A DNA stretch of 8,826 nucleotides from Fidelibacterota bacterium (GTDB taxonomy: Bacteria > Fidelibacterota > UBA2242): contig JAGLWX010000072.1 of the NCBI GenBank assembly GCA_023133185.1, positions 1-8,826 of the forward strand, in the 5' to 3' direction. The position numbers were made by a program, and so were the translations under genes. Positions 5,855 through 8,826 of the stretch are shown here, piece after piece (the first letter of the stretch is position 1; each line of letters begins with the position of its first letter). Under the pieces are notes generated by a model that had not been told where the DNA came from, ran no database searches, and saw only the letters and a program-made list of their open reading frames with translations.

Positions 5855-7222
5855 TCAATGGTTAATGTTGAATTTCTTCATTCGGTATTTGAGAGTTTCT
5901 CTGGATATGTTCAGTAGTTTGGCGGCTCTGGTTTGGTTACGATTGGTTTTAATCAGAGCTTGTTCAATTAATGATTTTTCAATGTCGATTAGTGACAAAC
6001 CTTCATTTGGAATCTGAATCATGATGTGATTTTTCGATGGTGTTGCCGGACTATCCAGTAATGATATATTATCACAGGTCAGAAAATCGCTATTTTCAAA
6101 CAACACGGCTCTTTCAATGGCGTTTTTCAGTTCGCGCACATTTCCGGGCCAGGAATGTTCAAGCAATTTAGTTTTTAATTTGTTTGTTATGCCTTTAAGG
6201 TTCTTTTTAAACTCGGCATTGTAGCTTTTTAGGAAATGTTCTGCCAGAAGAATAATGTCTTCTTTACGGTCTCGTAGTGGCGGGAGTGTGATTGAAGCGA
6301 CGTTCAGGCGGTAGTAAAGATCTTCACGGAAAATGCCTTCTGAAATGCACTTTTCAATATCTCTTGATGATGCGCTGATGATACGGGTATCTATAGAAAT
6401 TTCCTTTGTGCCGCCGACTCTTCTGAAGGTTTGCTTCTCAAGAACTTTTAAAATTTTCGCCTGTAAACTGGGCGCCATATCACCGATTTCATCGAAGAAA
6501 AAAGAACCGTGATGAGCAAGTTCCAGCAGACCTTTTTTTCGATGGGTAGCGTTTGTAAATGCCCCCGCTTCATAACCGAAAAGTTCAGCCTCTAAGAGCG
6601 TTTCCTGGAATGCGGAGCAATTGATTTCAATAAATGGTTTATTACCTCGTTCGCTTTTATAATGAATGGCGCGGGCAACCAACTCTTTTCCCGTACCGGT
6701 TTCTCCTCGAATTAACACTGTTGTTTTTGGTGAATTGGCAACCTGCCGGATGAAACGGAAAACTTCTTTGATCGGTTCGCTGTTTCCGATAATATCGCCG
6801 AAACCGAAAATGACGTCTTTCTGCTTTTGAAAATAGGCAAGTTGATCCTCTATTTGTTGTTCTTCAGCGATTTTATCGACGATTAATGTTATCTCTTCAA
6901 GATTAAAGGGTTTGCGAATGTAGTCTTTGGCGCCCAGTTTCATTGCCTGAACGGAAGTATCAACATTTGCATAACCAGTTATGACGACGACAGGAATATT
7001 GTATTTCAGATTCCGCAGATGTTCTAAAAAGGCAATGCCGTCCATGCCGGGTAATTTTATATCCAGAAAAATCAAATCCGGGTCTTCATTCTTCAGGTAT
7101 TTCAGAGCCTCTTCAGCCGAAATTAGAGTTGTTACATCGTGTCCGGCTGGAGATAATAAATCCCGGAAAGTGTCTCGGATATATTTGTCGTCGTCGATAA
7201 CTAAAATTGATGCCATAACCAT
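5855..7222 (-). CDS. Sigma-54-dependent response regulator, NtrC family (receiver - AAA+ - Fis HTH)
   Basis: This 455-residue activator should be phosphorylated by a histidine kinase, bind upstream DNA and use ATP hydrolysis to open promoters held by sigma-54 RNA polymerase. The receiver (about 4-120) has acidic D10-D12, phospho-acceptor Asp54 (FLDIKLPGMDG), Thr82 and Lys104. The AAA+ domain shows Walker A GETGTGKE (173-180), the sigma-54 contact loop as GAFTNA (220-225; canonical is GAFTGA), Walker B FFFDEIGD (241-248) and the arginine-finger region FREDLYYRLNV (298-308), then HSWPGNVREL (356-365). The Fis-type HTH is at about 413-454 (NQTRAAKLLNISRETLKYRM). Length and order are normal for the family. 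Translation may begin at ATG 7222 or at the ATG two codons later (7215), which gives the more usual start MASILVIDDD; neither has a strong ribosome binding site. It follows the GAF kinase gene after 74 bases, its likely partner. Specific targets are not known; see the dyads and the promoter candidate just downstream. Confidence 0.95.
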   Translation of the reverse strand: MVMASILVIDDDKYIRDTFRDLLSPAGHDVTTLISAEEALKYLKNEDPDLIFLDIKLPGMDGIAFLEHLRNLKYNIPVVVITGYANVDTSVQAMKLGAKDYIRKPFNLEEITLIVDKIAEEQQIEDQLAYFQKQKDVIFGFGDIIGNSEPIKEVFRFIRQVANSPKTTVLIRGETGTGKELVARAIHYKSERGNKPFIEINCSAFQETLLEAELFGYEAGAFTNATHRKKGLLELAHHGSFFFDEIGDMAPSLQAKILKVLEKQTFRRVGGTKEISIDTRIISASSRDIEKCISEGIFREDLYYRLNVASITLPPLRDRKEDIILLAEHFLKSYNAEFKKNLKGITNKLKTKLLEHSWPGNVRELKNAIERAVLFENSDFLTCDNISLLDSPATPSKNHIMIQIPNEGLSLIDIEKSLIEQALIKTNRNQTRAAKLLNISRETLKYRMKKFNINH

Positions 7223-7296
7223 CTTTGTGTTTGTGAGGGAAGTTTACACTCTAATTTTTTAATATGCAACTCATCGGATTAAAAGTAATTTTATTG

Positions 7297-8826
7297 TCAA
7301 CTGGATAATCGTTGTTTGAACAAATTGAAACAGACAGAAACAAGTTCGTTAATTTGATCTACCTGGAAAGGCTTCGCTATCACCCGGTCAATACCGCAGG
7401 ATGCTATACGTTCCGGGTCGAGCTGGGTGCCCCATCCGGTTATCATCACAACAACGGATTTTGGATCTTTGGCTTTAATCTCTTTTGACAGGTCCCAGCC
7501 GGACATCTCGGGCATTCCAAGGTCGGTAAAAATGATATGAATATCTTTTTCGTTGTCCAGGATATTAAGTGCGTTTCGACCGGAATCCGCAGTCAGCACC
7601 GTGTGTCCGCCAAATTCTAAAATATCATTAAGCAGTTCTCTGGGTTCGATTTCATCATCAACGACAAGTATTTTCGCGGTTTTCATTTCTTTCGCTTCAG
7701 GCGCCTTCTCTGCTTGCGGCACCGGAGTTGCCGTTTGCGCCGGAGACAAAGGAAGATTGATAATTATAGTTGTTCCGACGCCCGGTTCGCTTTGAATACT
7801 TATTTCGCCGTTATGTCTATGGATAATTCCATATGTGACGCTTAATCCAAGCCCCGTGCCATTTACACCGCGGGTTGTGAAGAATGGATCAAAGACCCTT
7901 TTTAGGATTTCCTCATCCATTCCGGTACCTTTATCCTGAATTGTAATTTTGACCTGGTCAGAAATGATATCGCTTATGATTGTAATATTGCCGCCCTCAG
8001 GCATGGCGTCAACGGCATTTAGAATCAGGTTGGTAAACACTTCCCGCATTTCCGAGGCGCTTGCTTTTACCTGTGGCTCCTGGTTGAAATATGTTTTGAT
8101 GTTTATTTTCAAACCTTTTTCATTGGCTTCATCTTTCCAGCGTGTGCGGGTAAATTTTATAGAATCTCGTACAGTTTCATTGATATCTATTCTATCGAAT
8201 TTCTGGTCTGTTCTGACTCTTGTAAATTCCTGGATTCGTTTAATGGTAGCAGCGCCATCAAGGGCTGCTTTTTCGATAACCTCGAGACCGCGTAAAATAT
8301 CGGGCACTTTTATATCGCGCTTTAACAATTGGGCTCTTCCAAGGATAGCGCTCAGTACGTTATTAAAATTATGAGCAACACCGCCGGACATCTCGCCAAG
8401 GGCGCGAATTTTTTCCGCCTGATGAAATTTTTGCTCAATTTCCCGCCGTTCATTTTCAAGTTTTTTCATCTGGAGGATCTGGGAAATATGATTGGCGAAT
8501 AATTCAAGAGGCTTGACCGTTTCATCGCTTGGTTTCAATCCGCTTTTTGAGTCGTCGAGAGAGATCATACCAATAAAATCTCCGGATTTATCTTTCAACG
8601 CAACAAACAAGTTGTCTTCCCGGTGCCAGCGCTCTTTTCCCGGAGAATATTCTTTTTTACCGTAGTCAACGGCGCTCTGATCAAGAATATGTTTCATTGT
8701 ATTAGGAATATAACAGGACTGATTTCCAAGCTTGATCCCTTGAGAAAATAATTTAACAACGTCATCTTTTTTGATATATGCCTGTTTTAAGCGCTTTAAA
8801 GTATCGTCGTCAATGCTTTTATGACC
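7297..8826 (-). CDS. Soluble hybrid sensor histidine kinase: GAF - HisKA/HATPase - receiver (partial, 5' end missing)
   Basis: The frame is open to the window edge, giving 509 visible residues. The first Met in view (8697) is internal, because sequence upstream of it reads on without a stop and the GAF-like region continues through it. Residues about 1-118 (numbered from the edge) resemble the C-terminal part of a GAF sensor domain (NLFVALKDKSGDFIGMISLD, then LELFANHISQIL). A coiled linker leads to SGGVAHNFNNVL with His152. The ATPase domain has the N box LNAVDAMPEGG (Asn270), G1 DKGTGM, F box FDPFFTT and G2 GTGLGLS. After a Pro/Ala-rich linker comes a receiver with VVDDE, phospho-acceptor Asp435 (FTDLGMP) and Lys485. 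No membrane segment is visible. The residue after the phospho-His is Asn rather than the usual Asp/Glu. It precedes the NtrC-type regulator by 74 bases and is its likely kinase. The missing N-terminus may hold further sensor domains. Confidence 0.93.
   Translation of the reverse strand, partial: GHKSIDDDTLKRLKQAYIKKDDVVKLFSQGIKLGNQSCYIPNTMKHILDQSAVDYGKKEYSPGKERWHREDNLFVALKDKSGDFIGMISLDDSKSGLKPSDETVKPLELFANHISQILQMKKLENERREIEQKFHQAEKIRALGEMSGGVAHNFNNVLSAILGRAQLLKRDIKVPDILRGLEVIEKAALDGAATIKRIQEFTRVRTDQKFDRIDINETVRDSIKFTRTRWKDEANEKGLKINIKTYFNQEPQVKASASEMREVFTNLILNAVDAMPEGGNITIISDIISDQVKITIQDKGTGMDEEILKRVFDPFFTTRGVNGTGLGLSVTYGIIHRHNGEISIQSEPGVGTTIIINLPLSPAQTATPVPQAEKAPEAKEMKTAKILVVDDEIEPRELLNDILEFGGHTVLTADSGRNALNILDNEKDIHIIFTDLGMPEMSGWDLSKEIKAKDPKSVVVMITGWGTQLDPERIASCGIDRVIAKPFQVDQINELVSVCFNLFKQRLSS

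Noticed and set aside
7295..7300. Perfect TTGACA (minus strand) before the activator gene as a -35 element
   Set aside because: No reasonable -10 hexamer lies 16-18 bases downstream (best is TCCGAT), and it overlaps the end of the upstream kinase gene, with which the activator is probably co-transcribed.
7949..8374. Open frame of 141 codons on the plus strand opposite the GAF kinase
   Set aside because: It lies wholly antisense to the conserved kinase core, has no recognisable domain, and its length is explained by the codon pattern of the opposite strand. The other plus-strand frames in the window are rejected for the same reason.
8695..8697. ATG at 8697 as the start of the GAF kinase
   Set aside because: The same frame continues 43 codons to the window edge without a stop, and the sequence after the ATG begins in the middle of the GAF-like domain.

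Overview
All seven genes lie on the minus strand, so transcription runs from the high-coordinate end of the window to the low end. Two genes are cut by the window edges: a sensor kinase at the high end and a transporter permease at the low end. The composition leans AT-rich by eye. Two predicted lipoproteins, an NtrC-type (sigma-54) activator and soluble hybrid kinases of the NtrB-like 'H-[DN]-F-N-N' type point to a diderm bacterium. The ZU5-like lipoprotein style and the pairing of hybrid kinases with a sigma-54 activator would suit an uncultured FCB-group lineage (for example Zixibacteria, KSB1 or Calditrichota) or a delta-proteobacterial relative. This placement is a guess from style, not a phylogenetic result.

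Layout in transcription order: (1) 8826-7297, soluble GAF-histidine kinase-receiver hybrid, 5' end missing. (2) 7222-5855, sigma-54-dependent response regulator (receiver, AAA+, Fis-type HTH). (3) 5854-5597, a 258-base regulatory gap with two tandem palindromes, a repeated heptamer and a sigma-54-like promoter. (4) 5596-5012, small lipoprotein with a ZU5-like region. (5) 4948-3722, soluble TPR protein. (6) 3611-2112, second soluble hybrid kinase (PAS-kinase-receiver). (7) 2092-350, dipeptide/oligopeptide-type ABC substrate-binding lipoprotein. (8) 343-1, DppB-like permease, 3' end missing.

How they may work together: the first kinase and the activator look like a sensor/regulator pair. The activator gene is followed by two dyads whose centres are about two helical turns apart, and about 150 bases further downstream by a sigma-54-like promoter leading into the lipoprotein gene. 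That is the usual geometry of an enhancer-binding protein acting on a nearby promoter, so the activator may drive the lipoprotein and perhaps the TPR gene. Further on, the second kinase, the binding protein and the permease are so closely spaced that they are very probably co-transcribed, which ties a cytoplasmic PAS kinase to peptide uptake. The two kinases are clearly paralogous in their catalytic cores and receivers but carry different sensor domains. No HPt protein is visible in the window. I see no mobile elements, CRISPR arrays, tRNA or rRNA genes.
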